Below, piece by piece: positions 35,614 to 44,266 of a stretch of 64,000 nt of DNA. Position numbers and translations under genes: made by a program. The stretch's first letter is position 1, and each line of letters begins with the position of its first letter. The stretch is from Vreelandella neptunia (lineage in GTDB: Bacteria; Pseudomonadota; Gammaproteobacteria; Pseudomonadales; Halomonadaceae), in NCBI RefSeq assembly GCF_022489065.1, contig NZ_JAKVTW010000007.1:124001-188000 (forward strand), read 5' to 3'. Below the pieces are notes generated by a model. That model saw only the letters and a program-made list of their open reading frames with translations, was not told the DNA's origin and made no database searches.

Positions 35614-37020
35614 TTAAAACTGCTCTGGCAGCCACGTTGCCAACTGGGGGAAAAAGGTCAGCAATAGCAGCATGCTTAGCTGCATGAGGATGAACGGAAT
35701 GACACCGCGATAGATGGCCGACGTGGACACTGAAGGCGGCGCGACACCGCGCAGATAAAACAGCGCAAAACCAAATGGTGGCGTTAAGAAAGACGTTTGT
35801 AGGTTAATGGCGATCATAATACCCAGCCAAATAGGGTCTAAACCCATGGCGAGTAGAATCGGGCCGACAATCGGCACCACTACGAAGGTAATCTCGATAA
35901 AATCGAGAATAAAGCCAAGCAGGAAGATAACCAGCATAACGATGATCGTCGCGCCTACTACGCCGCCGGGCATACTTTCAAATAGATCGGTCACCATGTG
36001 TTCGCCACCGTAAGCACGAAACACCAGCGAAAACAGCGCCGCACCAATCAGGATCATAAACACCATGGTGGTGACGTGAGTCGTCGAGCGCAGCACATCT
36101 TTCAACGTCGCCCAATCGAGCTGACGATAAGCCAGCGCCAACACCAATGCACCGAAGGCACCGACCGCGGAAGCTTCGGTCGGCGTTGCAAAGCCGCTTA
36201 GAATCGAACCCAGTACCGCCACAATCAGCACAACGGGCGGCACCAGACCTTTGAGCAACAGCATGCCAATTCCGGAGGTGTGGCCCAGTTCAGCCATTAA
36301 CTCTTCGCGGTCAGCAGCAGGTGCCATATGCGGGCGCAACCACGCCACCACGCCCACGTAAACCATATACATCACGACCAACAGCAGCCCCGGCACCAGA
36401 GCGCCCATAAACAGATCGCCCACGGAGACCGTTTTAGGGCTAAAAATTCCCATATCCAGCTGCGCTTGTTGATACGCCGATGACAGCACGTCACCCAGCA
36501 ATACCAACGCGATGGAAGGCGGAATAATCTGACCTAACGTACCGGTGGCACAGATAGTGCCGGTCGCCAGCGACGTGCTGTAGCCACGCTTTAGCATGGT
36601 GGGCAGTGACATCAACCCCATGGTGACCACTGTGGCCCCAACAATACCGGTTGAGGCCGCCATCAACATACCGACTAACGTCACCGAAATGCCCAAACCA
36701 CCGCGCATTGAACCAAATAGCAGCGCCATGGCATCCAATAGCGTTTCCGCCACTTTGGATTTTTCCAGCAAGACGCCCATTAATACAAACAGCGGCACCG
36801 CCAACAGCGTCTGGTTGGTCATAATGCCGTAAAGCCGGTTAGGCAAGGCAGCGAGATAGCCACTATCAAAGTTGGCGTCGATACCCATGGCTTCCAGGCC
36901 TAGCCCCATACCGGCAAACAGCAGCGCCGTTCCCGCCAGCGAAAGCGCCACAGGAAAACCGAACATCAAAACACCACAGATGGCGGCAAACAGAATAAGC
37001 GGCATAAATTCCAGCATCAA
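35614..37020 (-). CDS. TRAP transporter large permease (DctM type)
   Basis: A 468-residue channel subunit with about thirteen hydrophobic stretches. TRAP signatures are FGFPVALSLAG, PLFVLMGVLLEKSKVAE, IIPPSIALVLLGD and SFLTPPFGFALFYLRG. It is longer than TeaC because of an extended loop (about residues 185-245), which is usual in the TakQ/TakM branch. It overlaps the stop of the small subunit by 4 nt (ATGA). Confidence 0.9.
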   Translation of the reverse strand: MMLEFMPLILFAAICGVLMFGFPVALSLAGTALLFAGMGLGLEAMGIDANFDSGYLAALPNRLYGIMTNQTLLAVPLFVLMGVLLEKSKVAETLLDAMALLFGSMRGGLGISVTLVGMLMAASTGIVGATVVTMGLMSLPTMLKRGYSTSLATGTICATGTLGQIIPPSIALVLLGDVLSSAYQQAQLDMGIFSPKTVSVGDLFMGALVPGLLLVVMYMVYVGVVAWLRPHMAPAADREELMAELGHTSGIGMLLLKGLVPPVVLIVAVLGSILSGFATPTEASAVGAFGALVLALAYRQLDWATLKDVLRSTTHVTTMVFMILIGAALFSLVFRAYGGEHMVTDLFESMPGGVVGATIIVMLVIFLLGFILDFIEITFVVVPIVGPILLAMGLDPIWLGIMIAINLQTSFLTPPFGFALFYLRGVAPPSVSTSAIYRGVIPFILMQLSMLLLLTFFPQLATWLPEQF

Positions 37021-37577
37021 ACACGCTCCTCAAGATGGTTTCCACCCGTGGCAGAAGGCACTATTCGCCCTGCCATCACGTAGCCATTGCGCACAATCTC
37101 AATCACGCCTTGCACAATCATCAGCACGGCAAACAGCGGTATTAAGGTTTTCAGTGCATAAACAGCCGGAATACCACCGTAATCGGAGGAGGTTTCCAAG
37201 ATACGCCAGGAGTTGTAAACATAGCCCAAGCTGGAAGCAATGATGAAGACCATGACGGGAATCAACAGGGTAATAATACCCACCACATTGATTAAAGCCT
37301 GGCGGCGCGGTGTCATCCCCCGATAGAAGATGTCGACCCGCACGTGACCGTCGTGGCGGAAGGTATAGGCAGCCGCAAGCATAAAGACACTCGCGTGCAT
37401 ATACATGACGAGCTCTTGCATGAAAATGCTGTTCACACTGAAAGCATAACGAAGCAGTACAATCGCGAACTGAATCAACATCATAATGATGATCAGCCAC
37501 GCAAGGGTACGCCCGAACCACTCAGAAGCGCGGTCCAGCGCACCAATAAACGCAGGTAGTTGTGTTGTGTCCGACAT
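37017..37577 (-). CDS. TRAP transporter small permease (DctQ type)
   Basis: A 186-residue protein with four membrane helices and the motif FRHDGHVRVDIFYRGMTPRRQALINV between helices 2 and 3, typical of DctQ. It is the first gene of the Q-M-P operon. The ATG at 37577 is chosen because family members start close to the amphipathic ALDRASEWFGRTLAW; no strong ribosome site is visible. Confidence 0.88.
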   Translation of the reverse strand: MSDTTQLPAFIGALDRASEWFGRTLAWLIIIMMLIQFAIVLLRYAFSVNSIFMQELVMYMHASVFMLAAAYTFRHDGHVRVDIFYRGMTPRRQALINVVGIITLLIPVMVFIIASSLGYVYNSWRILETSSDYGGIPAVYALKTLIPLFAVLMIVQGVIEIVRNGYVMAGRIVPSATGGNHLEERV

Positions 37578-37679
37578 GGAAGTGTCTCGCGTAAAACGAC
37601 TAAGGGGGGTCAGCGCCCCAGACAATAGCGCATATACGCGGACAATGCAGCGCCCTTACCCGGCAAGAAAGGTTAATTC

Positions 37680-38516
37680 TTAAACGCTCGAACGAATAGC
37701 CGCTAAACAAGCCTCTGGCAGGGGGAGATCGACCGCGATTGGCAGGTGATCAGAGAAAAGGTGATCCAGCACGCGCACTTCCGCCGCCTCTAGCGATTGC
37801 GACAACAGGATATGGTCCAGCGCGCGGCGTGGCTGCCAAGAGGGATAGCTGAAGAGGGGTTTAACAGGGTGCAGCGGAAGCGACGTGCTGAAACGCTCGT
37901 GAGCATGCAGTTGATCCGGCGTGCAGTTGAGGTCGCCCATTACCACGACATGGCGCAGTGGCTGAATAATCTCGCTTAAATAGTTGAGCTGGCGCACACG
38001 GCCACGATGGCTTAGCGCCAAGTGGGCAACAAACACGTGCAGTGCATCCGGGCCGTCACCAAAGCGGGCGTGAATCGCACCGCGGCCAGGCATTGCGCCC
38101 GGCAAACGGTGCTCTTCTATTTGGCTAGGGACTAGGCGCGACAGCAAACCATTGCTGTGCTGAGCCAAACGGCCCAGGTTGCGGTTTAGCTGCTGAACAT
38201 GGTGGGGAAACCCCGCTTTAGTAGCGAGATACTCCACCTGGTTGACGCGGCTTGAGCGAAAACTGCCGCCATCCACTTCTTGCAGCCCTACTACATCGAA
38301 CCGGCTCAGCACTTCACCCATGATATCGAGCCGATGCTGGCGGCGCGGATGCGGCAATAGGTGCTGCCAACTCCGCGTGAGATAGTGATGGTACGCTGAC
38401 GTCTGAATACCTACCTGCAGATTAAACGTCAGCAGCCGCAGATGGCCATCTTCCAACAGCAGCGGACGCTTTCCGCTGGCGGCTGCCTCATCATGCTCTC
38501 TCGCTTCACGCAACAC
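37680..38516 (-). CDS. Endonuclease/exonuclease/phosphatase family protein
   Basis: A 278-residue protein of the DNase I-like EEP fold. Visible are LLTFNLQVGIQT (Asn), VVGLQEVDGGSFRS (metal Glu), VFVAHLALSHRGR (His), VVMGDLNCTP (Asp, Asn) and LFSDHLPIAVDL (catalytic Asp-His). No signal peptide. The substrate may be DNA or a phospho-ester; it cannot be told. It lies 2 nt after dsbA, an adjacency also known in Pseudomonas. Confidence 0.82.
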   Translation of the reverse strand: MLREAREHDEAAASGKRPLLLEDGHLRLLTFNLQVGIQTSAYHHYLTRSWQHLLPHPRRQHRLDIMGEVLSRFDVVGLQEVDGGSFRSSRVNQVEYLATKAGFPHHVQQLNRNLGRLAQHSNGLLSRLVPSQIEEHRLPGAMPGRGAIHARFGDGPDALHVFVAHLALSHRGRVRQLNYLSEIIQPLRHVVVMGDLNCTPDQLHAHERFSTSLPLHPVKPLFSYPSWQPRRALDHILLSQSLEAAEVRVLDHLFSDHLPIAVDLPLPEACLAAIRSSV

Positions 38517-38518
38517 GG

Positions 38519-39151
38519 TTATTCTGCGCGCTCTGCACGCACCTGTTCGACCAGCGCTTCAGCAATTTTCGGCATGTTTTCCAGGCTGCCGGCAGAGCTA
38601 GGGGTAACAACATAGCGTCCATCGATAACTAGCGCTGGCACGCCCATTAGCTTCATTTCACGCATGCGGTTGTTGGCTTCGTTTACTTCGCTACGTACAT
38701 TAAAAGCCGTCAACGCTTGCTTGGCTTCTTCTTCACTAACACCGTAATTGGCGAAGAATGCAGCGATCTCATCAGGCTCGGTCAGAGATTGCTTTTCCTG
38801 GTGAATAGCATTAAAGAAATCAGCGTGTAACTCGTCTTCGATACCCAGCGATTCAGCGGCATAAAATGCAGTTGCATGGGTATTCCAATCACCACCCATA
38901 GTGGCAGGCATATGCTCAATGCTTACGTCGTCTTCCAACGTTTCATACCACTCATTGACCGGTGTTTGCAGCCGGTAACAGTGTGGGCAGCCAAACCAAA
39001 ATACTTCAGTGACGCCAATTTGACCGTCTTCGACGTGTGTCTCTACCGGCGATTCAAGTAGCTCATAGTGCTGGCCTTCAACCACGTCCTGGGCACTCAC
39101 GAGCGCAGAAAATCCTAGACCGGCCATCGCGACCATTAGCGTTTTAAACAT
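38519..39151 (-). CDS. dsbA: Thiol:disulfide interchange protein DsbA
   Basis: Periplasmic oxidase that introduces disulfides in exported proteins. A 210-residue protein with a signal peptide (1-20, ending VSA-Q) and the active site FGCPHCY (Cys55, Cys58), a helical insert and the cis-Pro MGVPALVID. It lies downstream of cytochrome c4, as in Pseudomonas (cc4-dsbA-exonuclease). Confidence 0.93.
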   Translation of the reverse strand: MFKTLMVAMAGLGFSALVSAQDVVEGQHYELLESPVETHVEDGQIGVTEVFWFGCPHCYRLQTPVNEWYETLEDDVSIEHMPATMGGDWNTHATAFYAAESLGIEDELHADFFNAIHQEKQSLTEPDEIAAFFANYGVSEEEAKQALTAFNVRSEVNEANNRMREMKLMGVPALVIDGRYVVTPSSAGSLENMPKIAEALVEQVRAERAE

Positions 39152-39292
39152 TGTATCAATTCTCCATGGGTAAGCGAGGACTAAGACCGTGTATGAATGA
39201 GCGGGTTCCCTCAGACAGCGAACATCGCCAAATGAGACCCCGCATTCAGCTCAAGGAGCGCTTAGGCACTCTCAACCCAGTGCGTTCGCAAG

Positions 39293-39375
39293 CTCAGTTC
39301 TTGCAAACCTAGTTCTTAAAAGCCTAGTTCCTGAAAGACTAGTTCTTACAAACCTAATTCTTACAAACCTAGTTC
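39293..39375. repeat. Degenerate 15-bp tandem repeat
   Basis: About five and a half copies of a CTAGTTCTTACAAAC-like unit: 39293-39308 (16 nt), 39309-39323, 39324-39338, 39339-39353, 39354-39368 and a partial copy at 39369-39375. The last partial copy includes the stop codon of the cytochrome c4 gene. It probably arose by slippage; no function is evident. Confidence 0.8.
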
Positions 39376-39998
39376 AGGCCTAACAAATAGTTAGCCACTG
39401 CTTCCATATCGCTATCGCTCATTTTTGAAGCGATATCGCCCATCACGTTGTTAGGACTGTTGGCCCGGTCACCTGACGCAAATGCCTGCAGCGTAGACAC
39501 CGTATATTCAGCGTGCTGACCAGAAAGACCAGGATAGACGGCGCTGCCGATACCGACACCAGTTGGCGTGTGGCAGGCGGAGCAGGCGGGAATACCTTTC
39601 GACATATCGCCCGCACGGTAAATCTCTTCACCACGCGCCAGTAATTCAGCGTCTTCGTCATTGGTCTGCCCTAAATTGGCGTCTTGGCGCGCAAAGTGTG
39701 CCGCGGCATCCCAGGCGTCTTGGTCAGAGAAATCATCTACCTGACCGGCCATTTGAGGAACCACGCGGTTTCCATCGCGAATATCCATAATCTGCTTGGC
39801 CAGATAGGACATTTGCTGCCCTGCCAGATTAGGGAAAGCACCCGATGGGCTAATACCCTGCTGGCCATGGCAGGCGGCACAGGGTTGCGACAATTCTTGT
39901 CCCGCAGATGCATCAGCATCGGCTTGAAGATCCGTTTGAGCGTGGGCGGTGCCAACGGCGCCCATGGTAATTGCCAGGCTTGCCAGTAACTTTCTCAT
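39369..39998 (-). CDS. Cytochrome c4, dihaem periplasmic
   Basis: A 209-residue protein with a signal peptide (1-20, ending AHA-Q) and two class-I cytochrome c domains. The haem motifs are CAACH (Cys40, Cys43, His44) and CSACH (Cys139, Cys142, His143), each followed by a Met ligand region (NRVVPQM and NNVMGDIASKM). It carries electrons from the bc1 complex to terminal oxidases. ATG 39998 gives the signal peptide; a longer open frame to 40064 is not needed. Confidence 0.93.
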   Translation of the reverse strand: MRKLLASLAITMGAVGTAHAQTDLQADADASAGQELSQPCAACHGQQGISPSGAFPNLAGQQMSYLAKQIMDIRDGNRVVPQMAGQVDDFSDQDAWDAAAHFARQDANLGQTNDEDAELLARGEEIYRAGDMSKGIPACSACHTPTGVGIGSAVYPGLSGQHAEYTVSTLQAFASGDRANSPNNVMGDIASKMSDSDMEAVANYLLGLN

Positions 39999-40363
39999 TG
40001 CTATTCCACTATGCCGTTTTATGTTTGACTGGTACGCACCCTGGGCGCTTCCCAGGCTCCACAAATTACCAGGGTTAGCTCCGCCGATACGAACAACGTA
40101 TCGCGTTGGTCGCTGTCAGCTTAAGGGCGATGGTACACTAGCGCCCCAGGTCGCAGATATAAACCGCTTGCATTATAACGAATCACCCCAGCGGCGGGAA
40201 TGCAAGTCCTGGTCTGCTTTAGGGGTAATTCGTCGCGGTACTGCTCTCAATTCTCTATTATACGTCGCTATCATGCGGTTCACTTTACGCGATGATGAAG
40301 TATTAATGGTGTGTTAGTGCGCTGAGCAGGCCGCTTTTATGTTCGTTTTTCAGGATTAAGTCC
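39999..40363. other. 365-bp divergent intergenic region with interleaved inverted repeats
   Basis: No gene is supported. Two inverted repeats interleave: CTTGCATT (40167-40174) / AATGCAAG (40199-40206), 8 bp perfect; and ACGAATCACCCC (40178-40189) / GGGGTAATTCGT (40222-40233), 11 of 12. As RNA they could make an H-type pseudoknot in the engB leader; as DNA the second lies just upstream of a minus-strand -10 for cytochrome c4. Confidence 0.55.
40172..40200 (-). promoter_or_regulatory. Candidate promoter for cytochrome c4
   Basis: On the minus strand a perfect -10 TATAAT (40177-40172) is preceded at 17 nt by TTCCCG (40200-40195), a poor -35. The expected start is near 40165, a leader of about 167 nt. 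A weak -35 suggests that an activator may be needed. Confidence 0.4.
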
Positions 40364-41002
40364 ATGTCTACCCCCCATGATAGCCCAGTCCCTCGGCTGA
40401 ACTACCCGACGGCAAGTTTTATTATCAGCGCCCCTACCCTGGCCCTGTGCCCGGACGATACCGGCGCTGAAGTCGCTTTTGCCGGGCGCTCTAACGCGGG
40501 AAAATCCAGCGCTATCAATGCCTTGACGCAACAAAATGGGTTGGCACGCACCTCGCGCACACCGGGCCGCACCCAGTTGATCAACTTTTTTAGCGTTATG
40601 AATGACGATACACGACGCTTGGTTGACTTACCCGGCTACGGCTACGCCAAGGTACCGGAATCGGTCAAATTAGAGTGGCAGAGGCACTTAGCAGAGTATC
40701 TTCGCAACCGCTTTAGTCTGCGCGGTTTAGTACTGCTAATGGACGTTCGCCACCCGCTCACCGAGTTCGACCAAATGATGCTCGATTATGCCGACCAGCG
40801 CGGGATGCCGGTGCATATTCTGCTGACCAAAGCTGACAAGCTTAAAAAAGGGCCCGCCAGCGCTTCTTTGCAAAAAGTGCGCTCGCGCTTGAAGGAGTGG
40901 GAAGACCTGGTCTCTGTCCAGTTGTTCTCTTCGCTCAAGCGCGATGGCGTCGATACGCTGTCCCAGAAGCTCAATCAGTGGCTTTATACGCCCCCTGAAT
41001 GA
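40364..41002 (+). CDS. engB: Ribosome biogenesis GTPase EngB/YihA
   Basis: A 212-residue essential GTPase acting in assembly of the large ribosomal subunit. G1 is [15 protein letters not shown]2 the RTPGRTQ switch, G3 DLPGYGYA and G4 TKADK. The start MSTPHDS has a weak site (CAGGATTAAGTCC). It is divergent from cytochrome c4 and overlaps the end of the convergent yigB by 19 nt. In Pseudomonas engB, cc4 and dsbA are also neighbours; polA is not in view here. Confidence 0.95.
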   Translation: MSTPHDSPVPRLNYPTASFIISAPTLALCPDDTGAEVAFAGRSNAGKSSAINALTQQNGLARTSRTPGRTQLINFFSVMNDDTRRLVDLPGYGYAKVPESVKLEWQRHLAEYLRNRFSLRGLVLLMDVRHPLTEFDQMMLDYADQRGMPVHILLTKADKLKKGPASASLQKVRSRLKEWEDLVSVQLFSSLKRDGVDTLSQKLNQWLYTPPE

Positions 41003-41748
41003 TGCCTCTCTAAGCCCTGGCTTTCTAGCATTTCAAGCACGCTGGGCAGCTCTTTAATATGGGCGATACGATGTACACGTGGGGGTAGCGCTTGATCCCC
41101 TGTTTGAGAAATCCATACAGCGTGCATGCCTAACTGCTGCGCGGGCAACACATCCTCCTGCCACGAATCTCCCACGTGCATCGCGCATTCGGGGGTCACG
41201 TTTAAACGCGAAAGCGCGGTAAGAAACGGCGTGGGGTCAGGCTTAGGCGCTAACAATTCCCCTGCGGCAATGGCGACCGGAAAGTAGGCGGCCAGCGGCT
41301 GTCGCGCCAAGTGAATATTGCCGTTGGTGATAGCGGCCAACTGATAGCGCTCAGTCAGAGCAGCCAGCAGACCTGCCGCTTCAGGGTGTGGCGTTACCTG
41401 GACGCGCAAGCGATGAAACTCATTCATCGCCGCTGCCGCCCAAAGCAGCGCTGCACTGCGGGGCAACCCCGCGGCTTCTAACTGGGCTTCAAGGGCACGC
41501 AAGCGCAGCCAAGTAAAATCACCACGCCGCTCAGGCACCTGTTTGGCTAACTGTTGGCGACGCTGAAGGTAATCCAGCCCACCCGCTTCTTGGGTTAGCG
41601 CCAAGTCAGGCTCCTGGCGTGCCGCGCGCCATGCTTCAAGCGCTTCCAGCAGCCAGCGGTAGTGCCCCTCTTCGGTGCGCGCCATCACGCCATGGTTATC
41701 CCACAACGTATCGTCAAGATCGAAGGTAATCGCCTTCAGCATCGTCAT
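40984..41748 (-). CDS. yigB: HAD-family phosphatase YigB-like
   Basis: A 254-residue haloacid dehalogenase-type phosphatase. Motif I is [10 protein letters not shown], motif II ITNGN, and motif III/IV K-PDPTPF...[11 protein letters not shown]. YigB removes phosphate from a riboflavin pathway intermediate and FMN in E. coli. It is the last gene of the lptM-lysA-dapF-DUF484-xerC-yigB unit and overlaps xerC by 4 nt, the E. coli order, which supports the name. Confidence 0.85.
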   Translation of the reverse strand: MTMLKAITFDLDDTLWDNHGVMARTEEGHYRWLLEALEAWRAARQEPDLALTQEAGGLDYLQRRQQLAKQVPERRGDFTWLRLRALEAQLEAAGLPRSAALLWAAAAMNEFHRLRVQVTPHPEAAGLLAALTERYQLAAITNGNIHLARQPLAAYFPVAIAAGELLAPKPDPTPFLTALSRLNVTPECAMHVGDSWQEDVLPAQQLGMHAVWISQTGDQALPPRVHRIAHIKELPSVLEMLESQGLERHHSGGV

Positions 41749-42713
41749 GGCTTGCTCTCAGAAGGTCTATTTTTAAAATCGCTTTTAGGATCGCTTTTGG
41801 GACTGGGTCCACGTCTGGCACGGGGGTGCGCGGCATCGTAGCTAGTCGCCAGATGCTGCCAATCTAGCCGGGTATAAATTTGCGTGGTCGAGAGATTGGC
41901 GTGGCCCAGCAGCTCCTGCACCGCGCGTAGATCCTGGCTCGACTCCAACAGGTGGCTGGCAAAGGAGTGGCGCAAACGGTGGGGGTGCAGATGTTCGGGC
42001 AAGCCTCGGGCGAGCGACAGCTGCGCTAAGCGCTTCTGAATGGCCCGGTGGCCCAAGCGGGTACCGCGCTGCCCTACAAACAGCGCCGCCTCCTCAACGG
42101 GGGCAAGCGCTGAACGGCAACCCAGCCACTCGGCCAGCGCCTGCTGAGCGCGGCGTCCAACCGGCACCTGACGCGGCTTGCCGCCTTTACCAATGACTCT
42201 TACCCGACTGTTTTGCAGGTCACCAAGATCCAGCGCTGCCAGCTCGGCCAAACGCAGGCCGCTGGAGTAAAACAGCTCAAGAATGGCTTGATCGCGAACC
42301 CCTAAGGGCGAGCCGTCGTGAGGCGTATCAAGAAAACGTGCTAAAGCGTCGACATCCACCGGGCGTGGAAGGTGGCTGGGTTGTTTAGGCGTACGCAATA
42401 AACCCACTGGGTTATCGACCAGCACGCCCTGCTTAACCAGATAGTCAGCAAACTGGGAAAGCGCTGCCCGGCGCCGGGCAAGGCTTCTAGGCGCCAAGCC
42501 TCGGCTGCGTTCCGAGCCCAAAAACGCCCGCAGCAAGGCGGTATCTAACGCTGCAGGGTCTGTCACATCGCGGCGCTGGGTAAATTTACACAGCGCGGCC
42601 AGATCATGCCGATAGGCCTCCACGGTGGCAGGGCTTGCATGACTCGCCAGTGCGGCCAGAAACGCCTCGACATGCTGGTCTATCGGTGGCTTATCCAGAA
42701 GAGATTTAGCCAT
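41745..42713 (-). CDS. xerC: Tyrosine recombinase XerC
   Basis: A 322-residue site-specific recombinase that resolves chromosome dimers at dif with XerD. The N-terminal SAM-like domain (about 10-100) is followed by the catalytic domain with Arg in YSSGLRLAEL, Lys in VIGKGGKPRQV, HPHRLRHSFASHLL (His, Arg), LLGHANLSTTQIY (His and the nucleophile Tyr). It is slightly long because of a basic C-terminal tail. ATG 42713 overlaps the DUF484 gene by 8 nt. This is a housekeeping gene in its usual operon, not a mobile-element integrase. Confidence 0.93.
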   Translation of the reverse strand: MAKSLLDKPPIDQHVEAFLAALASHASPATVEAYRHDLAALCKFTQRRDVTDPAALDTALLRAFLGSERSRGLAPRSLARRRAALSQFADYLVKQGVLVDNPVGLLRTPKQPSHLPRPVDVDALARFLDTPHDGSPLGVRDQAILELFYSSGLRLAELAALDLGDLQNSRVRVIGKGGKPRQVPVGRRAQQALAEWLGCRSALAPVEEAALFVGQRGTRLGHRAIQKRLAQLSLARGLPEHLHPHRLRHSFASHLLESSQDLRAVQELLGHANLSTTQIYTRLDWQHLATSYDAAHPRARRGPSPKSDPKSDFKNRPSESKP

Positions 42714-43416
42714 GATCGCCCAGACGTACCAGCAGCCGGGCGACGATATCCCCAAGATACTCGGTGAATAACGTGTCCATGCTGGCCCGGTAGGCGTCGG
42801 GGCTGGGGCTGGCTAGCACTAGATAACCCAACGGATCACCCGCCGAGAGTCGCGAAATAGCGCAGGAGCCCGCTTTACGCGGCGCTTTGACATGGGGCAG
42901 CAGGCACTTCCAGTCGCTGACACTAAGTTTCACGCAGCGGCTGGTACGGCCATCCAACAGCGCGGCTAGGCGTGCGCTGGCGTGTTGATCCAGCACATGG
43001 CGCGGTGGCTGGGGCGGCGTTGGCTCACTATCGCTTAGCGTAGCCGGGCACCACAGCGCCATGGCGGGGGTTTCAAAGCGCTCGCTCAGTTGGGTTGCCA
43101 ACGCTTGCGCCAGCGCATCACGATCTTGCGCCTCGACCAGCGCAATCAACGTTTCGCGTAGCCGACGGTATTGAGACTCGTTATGGCGAGCGGTTTCCAG
43201 CAGATGCTCTAATCGACCTTCAGCGGTTTCAGCACGCTTACGCAGGTCAAAGACCAAGCGCTCCAACAGCGATACCGCCCCGTCGATGTTGGGGTGCGGC
43301 ACCTGCAGCTGTTGCAGCAGTCCTTCGCGACCGACGAAAAAATCGGGATGACGCGCCAGCCAGAACGCCACTTGATCAGGATCGAGCGTTTTGCGGGGTT
43401 CGGGGGCTTGTGACAT
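42706..43416 (-). CDS. DUF484 family protein
   Basis: A 236-residue protein of the DUF484 family (E. coli YigA region). It starts with the family motif VAFWLARHPDFFVGREGLLQQLQVPHP, continues through a coiled coil (about 45-90) and ends in a GAF-like domain (about 95-230). The function is unknown; it always sits between dapF and xerC. Confidence 0.88.
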   Translation of the reverse strand: MSQAPEPRKTLDPDQVAFWLARHPDFFVGREGLLQQLQVPHPNIDGAVSLLERLVFDLRKRAETAEGRLEHLLETARHNESQYRRLRETLIALVEAQDRDALAQALATQLSERFETPAMALWCPATLSDSEPTPPQPPRHVLDQHASARLAALLDGRTSRCVKLSVSDWKCLLPHVKAPRKAGSCAISRLSAGDPLGYLVLASPSPDAYRASMDTLFTEYLGDIVARLLVRLGDHG

Positions 43417-43432
43417 CGCCGTTCTCCTCGAA

Positions 43433-44266
43433 TTAATTAAGTGCTACGCGGCCATCAAAGACACGCGTAGCCGGTCCCACCATCGTCAGCGCCCCTTCTG
43501 GGTCAGGCCACTCAATGCTGAGTTCTCCACCGGGCAAATGAACTTTCACGGGGCTTTTTAACAGCCCCTGGCGAATACCGCTGGCTACCGCCGCACAGGC
43601 ACCCGTGCCGCAAGCAAGCGTTTCGCCGCTGCCGCGTTCATACACGCGCAAGCGTATTTCGCTGGGTGAGAGTACCTGCATAAAGCCCACGTTAACACGC
43701 TTGGGAAAGCGGGGATGCGCCTCTACCAACGGCCCCAACCGTTCCACCGGCGCTGAGTCCACACTGTCGACCTGAATCACCGCGTGAGGATTACCCATGG
43801 AGACCACACCGATCTGCAGCGTTTCATCGCCCACTTCAAGCTGATGCAGCGGTTGATCGCCAGGCGCTTCAAACGGCAGTGCTAAGGGACTAAACCGCGG
43901 GCGCCCCATATCCACCCGCACCATACCATCGTGCTGCACGGTCAATACCAACGGGCCGCCAGCGGTCTCCACATGGATTTCATGTTTATGGGTCAAACGT
44001 TGATCACGCACGAAGCGGGCAAAACAGCGTGCGCCGTTACCGCAGTTTTCCACTTCGCTGCCGTCGGCGTTATAAATGCGGTAGCGAAAATCCATCTCGG
44101 GATCCCGAGGAGGCTCGACAACCAACAGTTGGTCAAAGCCAATGCCGAAACGCCGGTCTGCCAGCGCGCGGATCTGGGCCTCGTCCAACCGGGCGCGCTG
44201 AGTGACCAGATCCACCATGACAAAGTCATTGCCCAGGCCATGCATTTTGGTGAAGTGTAACAGCAT
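43433..44266 (-). CDS. dapF: Diaminopimelate epimerase
   Basis: Interconverts LL- and meso-diaminopimelate for lysine and peptidoglycan. A 277-residue PLP-independent epimerase with the two catalytic Cys in [10 protein letters not shown] and [10 protein letters not shown]. The N-terminus [12 protein letters not shown] is canonical. It overlaps the stop of lysA by one base and is followed by DUF484. Confidence 0.96.
   Translation of the reverse strand: MLLHFTKMHGLGNDFVMVDLVTQRARLDEAQIRALADRRFGIGFDQLLVVEPPRDPEMDFRYRIYNADGSEVENCGNGARCFARFVRDQRLTHKHEIHVETAGGPLVLTVQHDGMVRVDMGRPRFSPLALPFEAPGDQPLHQLEVGDETLQIGVVSMGNPHAVIQVDSVDSAPVERLGPLVEAHPRFPKRVNVGFMQVLSPSEIRLRVYERGSGETLACGTGACAAVASGIRQGLLKSPVKVHLPGGELSIEWPDPEGALTMVGPATRVFDGRVALN

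Noticed and set aside
39293-39375. Possible CRISPR-like array
   Set aside because: The units are 15 bp and directly abutting with no spacers; no cas genes in the window.
39999-40363. A Spot 42 or ErsA homologue next to engB
   Set aside because: No intrinsic terminator and no recognisable Spot 42/ErsA sequence; only the interleaved repeats are reported.
41745-42713. Tyrosine recombinase as a sign of an integrated element
   Set aside because: It is XerC in its conserved dapF-DUF484-xerC-yigB operon; no attachment sites or phage genes are near.
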